From Pseudanabaena sp. Chao 1811 (GTDB lineage: Bacteria; Cyanobacteriota; Cyanobacteriia; Pseudanabaenales; Pseudanabaenaceae): a stretch of DNA of 64,000 nt. The stretch is taken from assembly GCF_027942295.1 (NCBI RefSeq), contig NZ_CP101416.1, positions 4,665,582 to 4,729,581 of the forward strand, given 5' to 3'. Position 1 is the stretch's first letter. The number at the start of each line of letters is the position of its first letter. This document shows, piece after piece, positions 19,016-29,109 of the stretch. Both the position numbers and the translations under genes were made by a program. Below the pieces are notes generated by a model. It did no database searches. It was not told the origin of the DNA and saw nothing but the letters and a program-made list of their open reading frames with translations.

Positions 19016-19958
19016 TCCTGATGACTTCTGGTCTATCTTCCATTTTGGTGATCTGATCAATGCATATATTCCTTTGCTTCTATGGACAGGGGTTGGTTTA
19101 TTAATTTCCCGATTCGCGCCAATCAATACTTCTAAATTTCTTGGAGTTGGTCTCTATTGGATAGGAGTCCCATTACAACTATTTGTCCTTGCTAGACATA
19201 CGCAGTTTTCGGATACACCCTACATTCCCTATGTGGCGATCGCCGCTTTAGTGCTTAGTTGGCTACTAGCCCTCATCGGTTGGCAATTTGCCAAGCAGGA
19301 ACATAGCGATCGCTCTAGTTTGGGCAGCTTCATTTTGGCGACGATGCTTGGTAATACGGGCTTTGTGGGCTTGACGCTGACTAATTCCCTTGCGAGTTCT
19401 AGCTATGCCGATTGGGCGGTTTTGTATAGCATTGCTAGTAATGTGGCGGGAAATTATGGGATTGCCGTATTTATTGCTAGCTATTTTGGGAAGAGCGAGG
19501 TCAAGCCACCTTGGTGGAAATTGTTGCTCGATGTAGCCACGGTTCCAAGTCTATGGGCTTTTGCGATCGGCTGGTATACTCGCCCCATTGGTTTACCCGC
19601 AGCGATCGAGTCGGGGCTAGATGCTGGAGTATGGGTGACGATCGCCTTTGCATTGTCTCTCGTCGGTTTACGCCTTGGCAAAATCGAGAAATGGGAAAGC
19701 CTCAAACCTGCGGCGATCGCCGCTTTTTTGCGAGTGGCGATCGTGCCTTTAGCGATCGGTTTAGGCTCGACTGCTTTTGGCTTAAGACATGATCCGCGTT
19801 TAATCCTCACCCTGATGTCAGGAACCCCTACAGGGCTATCGGTATTAATTCTGGCGGAAGTCTATAACCTTGATCGCGATTTGCTAATTAGCACGATCGC
19901 CTTCTCCTTCATTGGTTTATTTTTAATGCTACCGATTTGGATCATCTTTTTTGGTTAA
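19002..19958 (+). CDS. AEC family transporter (auxin efflux carrier-like)
   Basis: 318 residues with about ten hydrophobic helices in the AEC pattern: GVGLLISRFAPINTSKFLG early, ATMLGNTGFVGLTLTNSL in the core, and the C-terminal LMSGTPTGLSVLILAEVY with the conserved Asn/Gly-rich break. Secondary carriers of this family export organic acids or auxin-like anions; the substrate is unknown. The start codon lies inside the end of the amidase gene. Confidence 0.88.
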   Translation: MLLTNPDDFWSIFHFGDLINAYIPLLLWTGVGLLISRFAPINTSKFLGVGLYWIGVPLQLFVLARHTQFSDTPYIPYVAIAALVLSWLLALIGWQFAKQEHSDRSSLGSFILATMLGNTGFVGLTLTNSLASSSYADWAVLYSIASNVAGNYGIAVFIASYFGKSEVKPPWWKLLLDVATVPSLWAFAIGWYTRPIGLPAAIESGLDAGVWVTIAFALSLVGLRLGKIEKWESLKPAAIAAFLRVAIVPLAIGLGSTAFGLRHDPRLILTLMSGTPTGLSVLILAEVYNLDRDLLISTIAFSFIGLFLMLPIWIIFFG

Positions 19959-21415
19959 TTGGCGATCGCTACAAAACAAGCTCTGCCCCTAGATTTGGCT
20001 GCATATAGTCCTTGATCGGCTATTTGAATGAGATCATTGACAGTGGTTTCATATTGAGGAATACAAGCACAAATACCCGCGCTGACTGTCACATAGGGAC
20101 TAGCCTGTGAGTAGGCGTGAGGAATCTTTAAATCAGCGATCGCCTTGAGAGTAATTCCCACAAGTTTTTCGGCATCAGTCAAATTGGCTTCGGGTAGTAA
20201 CAGTACAAATTCTTCGCCCCCATACCTTGCTGCCATATCAGTTTTGCGCTTAGCCATGTTGTTAATCGTATGGGCAACCACTTGAAGACAATGATCGCCC
20301 GCCAGATGCCCATAATGATCGTTATAGCTTTTGAAATAATCGACATCAAACAGAATCAATGCAAGGGAATGCTTATGGCGATAGGCGCGTCCTAATTCTC
20401 TATCGATCGCAATATTGAAGGCTCGACGATTAGGGATTTCGGTTAAGCTGTCGATATAGGATAGTGTTTCTAATTGTTGATTCAACTCCAAAATTTCTGC
20501 TTGGGCAAGTCGCAGTGCTTGTAACTGCTCATAGGATCTAGACGCTAACCACACAGCGATCGCAATTACAATTGAGAAGATTCCTCCAAAAATCAAAATA
20601 CCTTCAGCAACAAAATTGGAAGTGGTAATCCCATATCTGGTCATCACATACAACTGCGAAGAATAAAGTGCTTGCCAAAGACAAATCGTAATCGTAAAAC
20701 CTAAAACAATGAGACTCAGGGGTAAAAATAGAATTGGCAATTTTTGCTTAATCTGCAAACTTAAATAGCGAGCTTCGAGCATCAGCATCAGCCCAGTCGC
20801 CATAAAGCCAACGGAAGTATGGAGCGCCATCTTTGTGAGTTTTCCCCACCCATAGGCTGTTTCCACATGGGACAAATATCCCAAAAAAGCAACACTACCT
20901 AACCCCATTGTTAAGGCTCCCAATACACTCCCAACCAAATATTGGTTGAGGTTAATATTTTTGACTGACATGACTAAGAGCGAAATGCCACTGAGCAGGA
21001 ATGCCAGAGCAGTATTAGGAGCCATACGTCCGGGTTGTGAAGTGTCAGTGACGATGTAATGTTCCATAAACAATTCATCAATATAGAAATTCACTCCTAA
21101 AATTTGTTGGGTTAGGGTTAAACCACCCAGCAATACCAACAATATCCCGATATACAGGGATACTTTCCTATATTGATTATTTAGTCCCATGAGTGCAAGA
21201 CTAGCACCAATAAAACCCAACGATGTATTAAATTGCATGGGTACAAATCGGGGATTGAGCTGAATTAATTGATGTGAGCCTGTATACCAACCAAACATCA
21301 CCGTTAATCCCAGTACCAGTAAAAGACCTGCACCGAAATTGACACAAAATCTCAAGGAAATATATTTACGCATCGTTGGTGATGATTTAGTAAATAGAGC
21401 GATCAGTCCGCTCAT
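19955..21415 (-). CDS. Membrane diguanylate cyclase
   Basis: 486 residues. The N-terminal ~310 residues form about eight transmembrane helices (MASE-like sensor), followed by a short coiled region (LRLAQAEILELNQQLETLSYIDSLTEIPNRR) and a C-terminal GGDEF domain. Catalytic motif ARYGGEEFVLLLPEA is intact (GGEEF), so cyclic-di-GMP synthesis is expected. The ligand sensed by the membrane part is unknown. The gene is convergent with the AEC transporter, their stops overlapping by 4 bp. Confidence 0.9.
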   Translation of the reverse strand: MSGLIALFTKSSPTMRKYISLRFCVNFGAGLLLVLGLTVMFGWYTGSHQLIQLNPRFVPMQFNTSLGFIGASLALMGLNNQYRKVSLYIGILLVLLGGLTLTQQILGVNFYIDELFMEHYIVTDTSQPGRMAPNTALAFLLSGISLLVMSVKNINLNQYLVGSVLGALTMGLGSVAFLGYLSHVETAYGWGKLTKMALHTSVGFMATGLMLMLEARYLSLQIKQKLPILFLPLSLIVLGFTITICLWQALYSSQLYVMTRYGITTSNFVAEGILIFGGIFSIVIAIAVWLASRSYEQLQALRLAQAEILELNQQLETLSYIDSLTEIPNRRAFNIAIDRELGRAYRHKHSLALILFDVDYFKSYNDHYGHLAGDHCLQVVAHTINNMAKRKTDMAARYGGEEFVLLLPEANLTDAEKLVGITLKAIADLKIPHAYSQASPYVTVSAGICACIPQYETTVNDLIQIADQGLYAAKSRGRACFVAIAN

Positions 21416-21430
21416 TTTTAATTGTTTTTC

Positions 21431-21467
21431 AAATAGAAAAGACGTGCATAGCGCGTCTTTTCTATTT
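21431..21467 (-). terminator. Terminator of mnmG
   Basis: AAATAGAAAAGACG and its complement CGTCTTTTCTATTT flank a GC-containing loop just after the minus-strand mnmG stop. Confidence 0.65.
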
Positions 21468-21471
21468 GCTT

Positions 21472-23403
21472 CTATTTTGTTTTGCTGGCAAGGCGATGTT
21501 GAATCTCTAGATAAACAAGTAAGGCATTAACATCCGCAGGGTTTACACCACCAATGCGACTTGCTTGTCCAATCGTCATGGGTCGAATTTTACTGAGCTT
21601 TTCTCTTGATTCTTTAGAAAGAGTCTCGATCGCATTGTAATCAATATCTGGTGGCAGCTTGCGATCGCTATGTTTGGCAACTTCCTCAATCTGATGCTCT
21701 TGACGCTGGATATAGCCGACATACTTTACTTCAATTTCGGCGGCAAGACGTTCAAAGCGATTCAAATTGTCATCGGCTAAGCCATAGTGAATTAACTCCG
21801 CATAGTTAAACTTAGGACGACGCAATAGGTCAGAGAGGGTAATTGCCCCACGAATTACTTCACCAGTCTCAGCAGTAATCCTTTGACCGAGTTCATCCTT
21901 TTCCTTGACGCGAGTTTCATTGAGACGTTGCACTTCCGCATGGACACGCTCTTGCTTGTCACAGAACATTTGCCAACGGCGATCATCGACTAGTCCGATT
22001 TCACGACCGATGGGTGTCAGGCGGCGATCGGCATTGTCTGATCGCAAAATCAAGCGATATTCAGAACGGCTCGTCAACATCCGATAGGGTTCGCGCAATT
22101 CCTTTGTACATAGATCGTCGATGAGCGTACCGATATAGCTACTGGCGCGAGGCAATACCACCATCTCTTTCCCTTTCGCATAGAGAGCAGCATTCATCCC
22201 TGCAATGAGTCCTTGTGCGGCAGCTTCTTCATAACCCGTAGTTCCATTAATCTGACCCGCACAAAATAGCCCTTCAATCAATTTGGTCATCAAAGTGGGA
22301 TAACACTGTGTCGCAGGAATATAGTCATATTCCACCGCATAGGCTGCACGGAGCATCTGACAATTCTCTAATCCGGGGAGAGTCCGCAACATTTGCAGTT
22401 GAATATTTTCAGGCATTCCCGTGGAGAATCCTTGAATATACAGCTCAGGAATAGTCCTCCCTTCGGGTTCGATAAAAATCTGATGGCTCTCTTTATCCGC
22501 AAAACGGACAATCTTATCTTCGATGCTGGGACAGTAGCGGGGGCCCTTAGCATCGATGAAACCTCCATACACAGGCGTAAGATGCAGATTTTCGCGAATG
22601 ATGCGATGGGTTTCCGCAGTGGTGCGCGTTAAATAGCAGTTCATCTGCTCCCGTTCCACCCATGCCGAAGGATCAAAACTAAACCAGTTCTGTTCTTCAT
22701 CCGATGGCTGAACTTCCATTTTGCTATAGTCTACACTGCGGCGATCGACTCGCGCAGGTGTTCCCGTTTTTAAGCGATCGGTGACAAAGCCCAAGGCATT
22801 CAGGGTTTCAGTAAGTCCTGTGACTGCAAATTCGCCTGCCCGGCCTGCGGACATAGAGCGATTTCCCACCCAGATCTTGCCATTGAGAAATGTACCTGTC
22901 GTTAAAATGACTGCTTTACAGCCATAGCCGACACCAAATTGAGTTTCAACACCATAAATCCCTTGATTGGCATCTAATAAAACATTAATGACCGTTCCCT
23001 CACGCACCGAGAGATTTGGTTCATTTTCTACCACCTGCTTCATTTCGGCGGCATATTCGCGCTTATCGGTCTGCGCTCGCAAAGCCCATACTGCGGGACC
23101 CCGCGAACTATTGAGAATTCTTTTTTGTAAATAGGTGCGATCGGTGATTTTGCCAATTTCGCCACCGAGGGCATCGACTTCATGGACGAGTTGTGATTTA
23201 GCAGGGCCCCCAACGGCGGGATTACAGGGTTGCCATGCAATGCGATCGAGGTTGAGGGTGAGGAGTAAAGTCTTGCATCCCATTCTCGCTGAAGCAAGGG
23301 CAGCTTCACAACCTGCATGACCTGCACCAACGACGACGACTTCAAATTCGTCTAGAAACTGGACTTGATTAGCTAAATTAATCGAATTCTTTATCTCGCT
23401 CAT
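21472..23403 (-). CDS. mnmG: tRNA uridine-5-carboxymethylaminomethyl(34) synthesis enzyme MnmG
   Basis: 643 residues, normal length. The FAD-binding motif [20 protein letters not shown] lies near the N-terminus, followed by [38 protein letters not shown] and the C-terminal [15 protein letters not shown]. With MnmE it installs cmnm5U34 in tRNAs reading A/G-ending codons. Conserved cysteines are present in CNPAVGG and [11 protein letters not shown]. Monocistronic. Confidence 0.97.
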   Translation of the reverse strand: MSEIKNSINLANQVQFLDEFEVVVVGAGHAGCEAALASARMGCKTLLLTLNLDRIAWQPCNPAVGGPAKSQLVHEVDALGGEIGKITDRTYLQKRILNSSRGPAVWALRAQTDKREYAAEMKQVVENEPNLSVREGTVINVLLDANQGIYGVETQFGVGYGCKAVILTTGTFLNGKIWVGNRSMSAGRAGEFAVTGLTETLNALGFVTDRLKTGTPARVDRRSVDYSKMEVQPSDEEQNWFSFDPSAWVEREQMNCYLTRTTAETHRIIRENLHLTPVYGGFIDAKGPRYCPSIEDKIVRFADKESHQIFIEPEGRTIPELYIQGFSTGMPENIQLQMLRTLPGLENCQMLRAAYAVEYDYIPATQCYPTLMTKLIEGLFCAGQINGTTGYEEAAAQGLIAGMNAALYAKGKEMVVLPRASSYIGTLIDDLCTKELREPYRMLTSRSEYRLILRSDNADRRLTPIGREIGLVDDRRWQMFCDKQERVHAEVQRLNETRVKEKDELGQRITAETGEVIRGAITLSDLLRRPKFNYAELIHYGLADDNLNRFERLAAEIEVKYVGYIQRQEHQIEEVAKHSDRKLPPDIDYNAIETLSKESREKLSKIRPMTIGQASRIGGVNPADVNALLVYLEIQHRLASKTK

Positions 23404-23460
23404 TGCCTGACAGACCTGACCAACAAAACATTATTCTAGCCTAAAACCCCTAAATATACG

Positions 23461-23491
23461 ATGAAGCACCGTGCTTTGCACAGTGCTTCAT
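23461..23491 (-). terminator. Hairpin after pilT
   Basis: ATGAAGCACCGTGC pairs with GCACAGTGCTTCAT, with one mismatch, between the pilT stop and the mnmG start. Confidence 0.5.
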
Positions 23492-23542
23492 AGGGTTGTG
23501 CTATCCGTTACGTGGTTAGCACAAGAGCTATCTACATCAAAG

Positions 23543-25039
23543 CTACATACGACCACGCAACATTTGCGCCATTTCGTTGGGCTTCGGCGAGTTCTCTACG
23601 GCAGTTTCTTCCGTAATGCGTCCATCCTCATAGAGCTTATAGAGAGACTGGTTCATATTGACCATTCCCTCATAGGTACATTTAGGAATGATTGCCTCAA
23701 TCTCGTCTACTTCACCACGTTTGATATAGTCACGCACCGCATCGGTATTGATCATGATTTCATGAACAGCTGCACGCTTGCCATCGGTAGTTCGTACCAG
23801 CGACTGAGCAATAACACCCACCAAGGATTCCGCCACCTGAATTCGCATTGGTCCCTGTTGTTCAGGTTCATAGAGATTCAGAATCCGCTCAATGGTTTTA
23901 ACTGCGCTATTAGTGTGCAGCGTTCCGAATACTAAGTGACCAGTTTGTGCAGCTTTCAGTGCTGTGTTCACAGTTTCTTTGTCGCGCATTTCCCCAATCA
24001 GAATGATATCGGGATCTTCACGCAAAGCTGCCTTGAGTGCATTATCGAACTTGAGAGTATGAATACCTACTTCCCGTTGTTTGATCAGCGCTTTTTTACT
24101 TTGGTGGACAAATTCAATGGGGTCTTCGATGGAAATTAAGTGCTTCTGCATTTCCGTATTGATGAAGTCCACCATTGCCGCTAGGGTCGTAGACTTCCCT
24201 GAACCAGTAGGACCTGTGACAAGGATCAAACCCTTATGGGTGTAACAAAGTTCACGGAATACCTCAGGTAAACCAAGTTGATCGATGGACAGAATCTTGA
24301 GGGGGATCAGTCGCAAAACCATTGCAGATCCCCGTAACGAATCAAAGACATTAATCCGACAACGGGCAAAGTCGTACTGGGTTGCACCATCAAATTCTAA
24401 GGTGTCGCGAAATTGCTGGATTTGTTTATCATCCATAATTTCGGTCAGCCATGTATCAAAGGTTTGCTTGTCGGGAACGGGATATTGCTCCTGTGTCACC
24501 ATCAAGCCACGACTCCGAAAACGTACTGGTTCATTTACACCAGCATGAATATCGGAGCATCCTTGCTCATAAGCATCCTTGACAATTTGAGCAAGGGTGG
24601 GTTGCCCTGAACTACGCTGTAAAATCGCTGGTACACCTAGATTTGGTAGGTTGGGAGGTGGACCTGGCCGAATTGGAGGGCGGGGGTTAGGAGGAGGGGG
24701 AACGCTTGTAATCTGGGTATCTGTGGGGATTGCCATTTGGGCTTGGCGTGCTGCTGCTGCCACCTGAGCTTGCTTTGCTTGTAGTTGAGCCTGTTGTAGT
24801 TGAGCTTGCTGTGCAGCCTGCTGTTGAGCGGGATTTGGAACTGCACGCACTTGACCAGCAGCTCCTTGAGCAGTGGGAGCAACACGCTGCTGAGCTGCGG
24901 GATTAGGAGGTATTTGAGGATTGTTGGGAGGAGCGACACGCTGCTGGGCGGGTGGTGGTGCGGCGGGATTACGTGGCTGTTGTGGTACACCACCCCCAGA
25001 GGAAGGTGGCGGTACGGGAGGCATCCCAGATTGCGTCAT
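23543..25039 (-). CDS. pilT: Type IV pilus retraction ATPase PilT, with Pro/Gln/Ala-rich N-terminus
   Basis: 498 residues. Residues ~145-498 are a secretion ATPase of the PilT/PilU group: Walker A VTGPTGSGKSTTLAAM, an Asp box (SIEDPIEFVH), Walker B DPDIILIGEMRD, His box TGHLVFGTLHTNSAVKTIERI and a conserved AQSLVRTTDGKRAAVHEIM. The first ~140 residues are low-complexity and rich in Pro, Gln and Ala, absent in standard PilT, and could tether partners. Cyanobacteria have more than one PilT and I cannot say which paralogue this is. No pilB or pilC adjoins. Confidence 0.93.
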   Translation of the reverse strand: MTQSGMPPVPPPSSGGGVPQQPRNPAAPPPAQQRVAPPNNPQIPPNPAAQQRVAPTAQGAAGQVRAVPNPAQQQAAQQAQLQQAQLQAKQAQVAAAARQAQMAIPTDTQITSVPPPPNPRPPIRPGPPPNLPNLGVPAILQRSSGQPTLAQIVKDAYEQGCSDIHAGVNEPVRFRSRGLMVTQEQYPVPDKQTFDTWLTEIMDDKQIQQFRDTLEFDGATQYDFARCRINVFDSLRGSAMVLRLIPLKILSIDQLGLPEVFRELCYTHKGLILVTGPTGSGKSTTLAAMVDFINTEMQKHLISIEDPIEFVHQSKKALIKQREVGIHTLKFDNALKAALREDPDIILIGEMRDKETVNTALKAAQTGHLVFGTLHTNSAVKTIERILNLYEPEQQGPMRIQVAESLVGVIAQSLVRTTDGKRAAVHEIMINTDAVRDYIKRGEVDEIEAIIPKCTYEGMVNMNQSLYKLYEDGRITEETAVENSPKPNEMAQMLRGRM

Positions 25040-25196
25040 AGTTGAACCTCGTTCTTAAACATTTTGGTTAGGCAGCAGGCTTAGTAATGAGAGTTTTGCT
25101 AGTCAAATTGTGCGATTTGACCTAAAAATAACCAATCCTGTTACCTCATAGGCTAAAAATATATTAGCTGTTGTAAATACTATCCTCAAATAATTA

Positions 25197-26042
25197 ATGA
25201 ATATTCTTAGTGCCCTGCGATCAAAACCGAGCGCAGAAAGCAAAAAAGCTTCTAAGCAAGCAGCCCCTAAGCAAACTAAAGGTATTGAAATCAAGTCGCA
25301 ACGTGAGTTGGACTATATGCGTGAATCATCTCGCATTGTCGCTACGGTACTTAAGGAGATTTCCCAAATCATTGCCCCCGGTATGACGACGATGGATCTC
25401 GATGCTTATGCCGAGAAACGTATTCGGGAAATGGGTGCTGTCCCTAGTTTTAAAGGATATTGCGGTTTTCCTGCCAGCATTTGCTCTAGTATCAATCACG
25501 AAGTCGTTCATGGTATTCCTAACGCCAAAAAGGTAATTAAGCTAGGTGATCTGGTCAAGATCGATACTGGTGCTTTTAAAAATGGGTTTCATGGAGATTC
25601 TTGCATCACGGTGGGTGTAGGCACAATTAGCGAAAAGGCAGCTAAGTTGATGCGCGTAGCTGAGGAAGCACTATATAAGGGTATTGAGCAGGTCAAACCC
25701 GGTAACTGTATGCTCGATTTGGCTGGGGCGATCGAGGATCATGTCAAGGCTAATGGTTTTGCGATCGTTGAAGACTTTACGGGACATGGTGTTGGTCGGA
25801 ATCTCCATGAAGAGCCATCGGTATTTAATTTCCGTACCCATCAATTGCCTAATGTGCGTTTTCGTCCGGGGATGACCTTAGCGATCGAGCCAATTTTGAA
25901 TGCGGGAACCAAACGAGTCAGGATTTTGGCTGATAAGTGGACGGCTGTAACGGTGGACAATCAGCTTTCGGCTCAGTTTGAACATACGGTTTTGGTGACT
26001 GAGACTGGCTATGAAATTTTTACCGATCGCAACAAAATCTAA
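25197..26042 (+). CDS. map: Methionine aminopeptidase, type I
   Basis: 281 residues; M24 metalloprotease removing initiator Met. The N-terminal ~30 residues are basic and poorly conserved ([15 protein letters not shown]). The catalytic domain has metal ligands in [21 protein letters not shown] (two Asp), [12 protein letters not shown] (His), [10 protein letters not shown] (Glu) and [11 protein letters not shown] (Glu). It is followed 54 bp later by an atypical SDR gene on the same strand, perhaps co-transcribed. Confidence 0.96.
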   Translation: MNILSALRSKPSAESKKASKQAAPKQTKGIEIKSQRELDYMRESSRIVATVLKEISQIIAPGMTTMDLDAYAEKRIREMGAVPSFKGYCGFPASICSSINHEVVHGIPNAKKVIKLGDLVKIDTGAFKNGFHGDSCITVGVGTISEKAAKLMRVAEEALYKGIEQVKPGNCMLDLAGAIEDHVKANGFAIVEDFTGHGVGRNLHEEPSVFNFRTHQLPNVRFRPGMTLAIEPILNAGTKRVRILADKWTAVTVDNQLSAQFEHTVLVTETGYEIFTDRNKI

Positions 26043-26096
26043 ACCATTTCCAAGGCGCTGCAACGCAGCGTTTTGGGATTAGTAAAACTCAAGATT

Positions 26097-26774
26097 ATGC
26101 AGAATATTTTTTTAGCAGGTTCGAGTCGCGGCGTTGGGCGAGAAGTTGCCAAGCTTTTGCTGGAAAATGAACCACCATCGGTAAATTTAACTGTCCTTTT
26201 ACGCAATCCGACCTATGCGGTGGAGCTAGAAGCTCTAGGGGCAAAGGTTGTCTTTGGTGATGCGCTCAATGCTGCGGAACTAGAAGCGGCGATCGCGAAA
26301 GCAGGAGATGTCGATATCGTGATTACGACGATGGGTGGTCTGCCTAGCGATCGCGGCGAAAGAGCAGATTGTGAAGGCAATAAAAATCTGATCGATCTAG
26401 CTGTGAAGGCAGGAGTTCAGAAATTTATTCTCGTTTCTTCGATTGGTAGTGGCAATAGTGTGGTTGCCTTAGCGCCGCAGGTTTTAGCAACCTTAGGGGC
26501 AATTCTCAAGGAAAAGGAAAAGGCGGAGCAGCATCTCGTGGCAAGTGGCTTGACCTACACGATTATTCGTCCAGGAGGGCTAAAATCGGAGCCAGCGACG
26601 GGTAATGCTGTGCTTACGGAAGATCCTACGATATCGGGGATTATTCACCGTGCGGATGTTGCTAAGCTGGTCTGCAAATGTGTAAATTCAGAGAAAACGA
26701 ATCATAAAGTTTTTTCAGCGATCGATCGCAATATGCTCTTTAAGCCAGTAGAGTTTGAGACGTTCAATTTTTAA
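26097..26774 (+). CDS. Atypical short-chain dehydrogenase (NAD(P)H-binding)
   Basis: 225 residues from the ATG at 26097 (MQNIFLAGSS); the in-frame TTG at 26073 lies in a hairpin-like sequence and is less likely. The N-terminal nucleotide loop GSSRGVGREVAKLL, GAKVVFGDALNAAELEAAI and the central VQKFILVSSIGSG define an atypical SDR of the NmrA/SDR_a5 kind. The YxxxK dyad is absent; TYTIIRPGGLKSEPATG is typical of these forms. The substrate is unknown and a redox-sensing or binding role is possible. Confidence 0.85.
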   Translation: MQNIFLAGSSRGVGREVAKLLLENEPPSVNLTVLLRNPTYAVELEALGAKVVFGDALNAAELEAAIAKAGDVDIVITTMGGLPSDRGERADCEGNKNLIDLAVKAGVQKFILVSSIGSGNSVVALAPQVLATLGAILKEKEKAEQHLVASGLTYTIIRPGGLKSEPATGNAVLTEDPTISGIIHRADVAKLVCKCVNSEKTNHKVFSAIDRNMLFKPVEFETFNF

Positions 26775-26823
26775 GCTAATAGAGTGAGCTTGCTCGCTTT
26801 GTTAAAAATACAGTGAGGCAGCC

Positions 26824-27978
26824 ATGCAGGAATATATTGTCCAAGCTGGAGACACACTTTCTAATATAGCTAGGCGATTTTTGGGCACAAATGGAGATTG
26901 GCGCGAGATTGCAAGGATTAATAACATTACGAATCCTGCAAGTTTGCAAATTGGTCAGCGCTTACTGATTCCTAATCCTGCTACACCACCGATCGCCCAA
27001 AATCCTGAAGTGGCGATGGTGCGAAATACCTTGCAGGGAGTTTATCCGCACAATAAGATTGCGATTTCCTTTACGACGGTAGGCAGTGATCTGATCGCAA
27101 ATTTGCTCAATACTGGTCAGCAGGAGCGATTTGCCAAAACTAAGGATCTGGGACTGTATCGGTTCGGCATTTTTAAGCTGCGTGATTTCATTATCTATGG
27201 CTCTGGGTTGCTGCAACAGTTGCAAATGAGTCCCTCAGAAATCAATGTGATGTTGGTAACGTCTGCTAATGAAGGAAGTCTCGATGCCATTAATACTTGG
27301 GACAATCAATATTTGAGTTTTGGTATCTTTCAATGGACATTAGGCTCCGCAGGACAAGCTGGTGAGTTACCTGCTTTGTTGAGTAATTTAAAAAGACGGT
27401 ATCCTACGGAGTTTCAGTATTATTTTGGACAGTTTGGCGTAGATACCATATCAATGGATGGCGTGACGGGTTGGCTTTCCCTCAATGGCAAACAACTTGT
27501 TAACGCTGCGGATAAAAACATTATGCGTCAACCGATTTGGGCATTACGTTTTGCGATCGCAGGTATGGATGCGTTAGTGCAGTCAGTCCAAGTTCTCCAT
27601 GCAATTTCTCGACTCGATCAGTTCTATTTTCGACCCTCCCAGACGTTGCAGGGATTTGCGCTTTCGCAGTTACTCACCTCCGAGTTTGCCGCTGCTCTGT
27701 TACTTGATCACCATGTCAATCGCCCTAGTCATGTGATTGGTTGTGTGGCGGATGCGATCGCGCGATCGGGGTTAACGGCTGCTCAGATTGCTCAAGGTTC
27801 TGGCGATAATGAGGCTTTAATCATTCAAAATTATTTGATTTTGCGTGAAACCTATGGTGGAGCAAATGCGATGACCAAATCACGGGAACGTGCTGAGTCA
27901 ATTAGAAAGGCGATCTCCACTGGCAATCTCTCACCGCAAAGGTTTTCGTTCCGTTCTAATCGCCAAGTAAGAGTTTAA
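26824..27978 (+). CDS. LysM protein with a lysozyme-like domain
   Basis: 384 residues. An N-terminal LysM motif (YIVQAGDTLSNIARRFLG to LQIGQRLLIPNP, residues 3-50) binds peptidoglycan. There is no classical signal peptide. Residues ~140-300 contain ANEGSLDAINTWD followed by YLSFGIFQWTLG, an arrangement with a Glu and a downstream G-x-QWT typical of lysozyme-like glycoside hydrolases. The catalytic assignment is inference. An effector or autolysin exported by another route is possible. It lies just outside the integron attC. Confidence 0.7.
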   Translation: MQEYIVQAGDTLSNIARRFLGTNGDWREIARINNITNPASLQIGQRLLIPNPATPPIAQNPEVAMVRNTLQGVYPHNKIAISFTTVGSDLIANLLNTGQQERFAKTKDLGLYRFGIFKLRDFIIYGSGLLQQLQMSPSEINVMLVTSANEGSLDAINTWDNQYLSFGIFQWTLGSAGQAGELPALLSNLKRRYPTEFQYYFGQFGVDTISMDGVTGWLSLNGKQLVNAADKNIMRQPIWALRFAIAGMDALVQSVQVLHAISRLDQFYFRPSQTLQGFALSQLLTSEFAAALLLDHHVNRPSHVIGCVADAIARSGLTAAQIAQGSGDNEALIIQNYLILRETYGGANAMTKSRERAESIRKAISTGNLSPQRFSFRSNRQVRV

Positions 27979-28083
27979 GCTCTTAGCCTACAATTTATTG
28001 CAAAGCTAAACTTCTCAAACACACTTTTACATTGGATTAACTCGCTCTACGCGATCGGCGATCAGACTGCTTAGGAAATTTTA

Positions 28084-28153
28084 GCCTAACGACTCAAATC
28101 AGCGACTCAGCACCAACGGCTCTCAATTGTCCGCTGCATTTGAATTGTTGGGC
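28084..28153 (-). other. Integron attC recombination site
   Basis: A 70-bp imperfect palindrome with canonical core sites. Read on the minus strand it opens with GCCCAAC (RYYYAAC) and closes with GTTAGGC (GTTRRRY). The inner arms AATTCAAATGCAGCG and CGCTGATTTGAGTC pair except for a single unpaired G (an extrahelical base) and one mismatch, as in attC hairpins recognised by IntI. It lies 24 bp past the stop of the last cassette gene, in the expected orientation relative to intI at 30403. Length lies within the known attC range. Confidence 0.88.
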
Positions 28154-28176
28154 ATACGATCACAAGGTAGATACAG

Positions 28177-29109
28177 CTATTGCTGCTTAGATATACTGTT
28201 GATACGAAGTGCCATTGCGGCAGCCATCATGATAACAAGTGTTGTATGGTAACAAGCAAGAAACTTACGCCGCTGTGGTGAGTCTTTGTCAGTGTATAAG
28301 AAAGTTCCTGCTCCATCTGGCCCAGTAACAGAGCCATCTTCACATTGATTTTCAAGCACAGCAACCAATGGATGTTCAAAAGAGCTGCAAAAGCCGCTAC
28401 CAACACAGCTCCAAATCATAGCGAGTTCCCCTGCAACATCATTGTTGCAATCAGAAATAAAGACATTAGTCCAATACGGAATCCATATTCTTAAATAGGA
28501 GATAATACGCTGACTTCGAAGCGGACGAAACCCAAAATCCGATAGATAAAAAACTTCATGGGTGATTGCGTATGCAACTTCTGCAGATACAACCCATGGT
28601 TCTGGACATGCTTCGACGTAGAGACTAGCACGCCAAGTAGTTGGTCGTTTAGACAAACCAAGCTGCCACAAATTGTAATAGAGCGCAAGATGGGACCAAG
28701 GTTGCAGTGGCAACACTTTTGCCATGTCAGATTGAGATAACATTTTGAGGACGGCATGCAACCTCTTCGAGCGGTATCCGAGTTTGTACAAAGATGCATA
28801 GAACGCACAGCAGGGAAGAAAGTCGTTTCTTGCCAGTAGAAGGTGAGTTAAGTACTGACCATGATCGCACTCCTGCCACATCCATTTAGCTATCTCATCG
28901 AGTATAGGCAGTTGAACTCCACATCGCTTGAGGAGCCAAACGGTAAGTGCCAGCTCTGAAATTGGTTTTATTCGTGTAATATCTTGCTCGGAAGATACTA
29001 CCTGTCGTCCACGATTGATCGAAAACTCCTGCAATTGGCTGCTAACCCATGCCAACCCAAGCAACAAACTCCTTTTTAGGAACGAATCAAACACTAGGGA
29101 ATCGTTCAT
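28177..29109 (-). CDS. Unknown integron-cassette protein 3 (helical, possibly DUF6895-like)
   Basis: About 310 residues. The start at 29109 (MNDSLVFDSF) is chosen because its ATG overlaps the TGA of the preceding gene as ATGA. The protein looks all-helical: KPISELALTVWLLKRCG, ITHEVFYLSDFGFRPL, CNNDVAGELAMIWSCVG, ENQCEDGSVTGPDGAG and CYHTTLVIMMAAAMAL. These features recall toroidal alpha/alpha proteins and, less certainly, the DUF6895 family. A conserved His plus acidic residues (TDKDSPQRRKFLACYH) could form an active site. There is no signal peptide. Function unknown. Confidence 0.75.
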   Translation of the reverse strand: MNDSLVFDSFLKRSLLLGLAWVSSQLQEFSINRGRQVVSSEQDITRIKPISELALTVWLLKRCGVQLPILDEIAKWMWQECDHGQYLTHLLLARNDFLPCCAFYASLYKLGYRSKRLHAVLKMLSQSDMAKVLPLQPWSHLALYYNLWQLGLSKRPTTWRASLYVEACPEPWVVSAEVAYAITHEVFYLSDFGFRPLRSQRIISYLRIWIPYWTNVFISDCNNDVAGELAMIWSCVGSGFCSSFEHPLVAVLENQCEDGSVTGPDGAGTFLYTDKDSPQRRKFLACYHTTLVIMMAAAMALRINSISKQQ

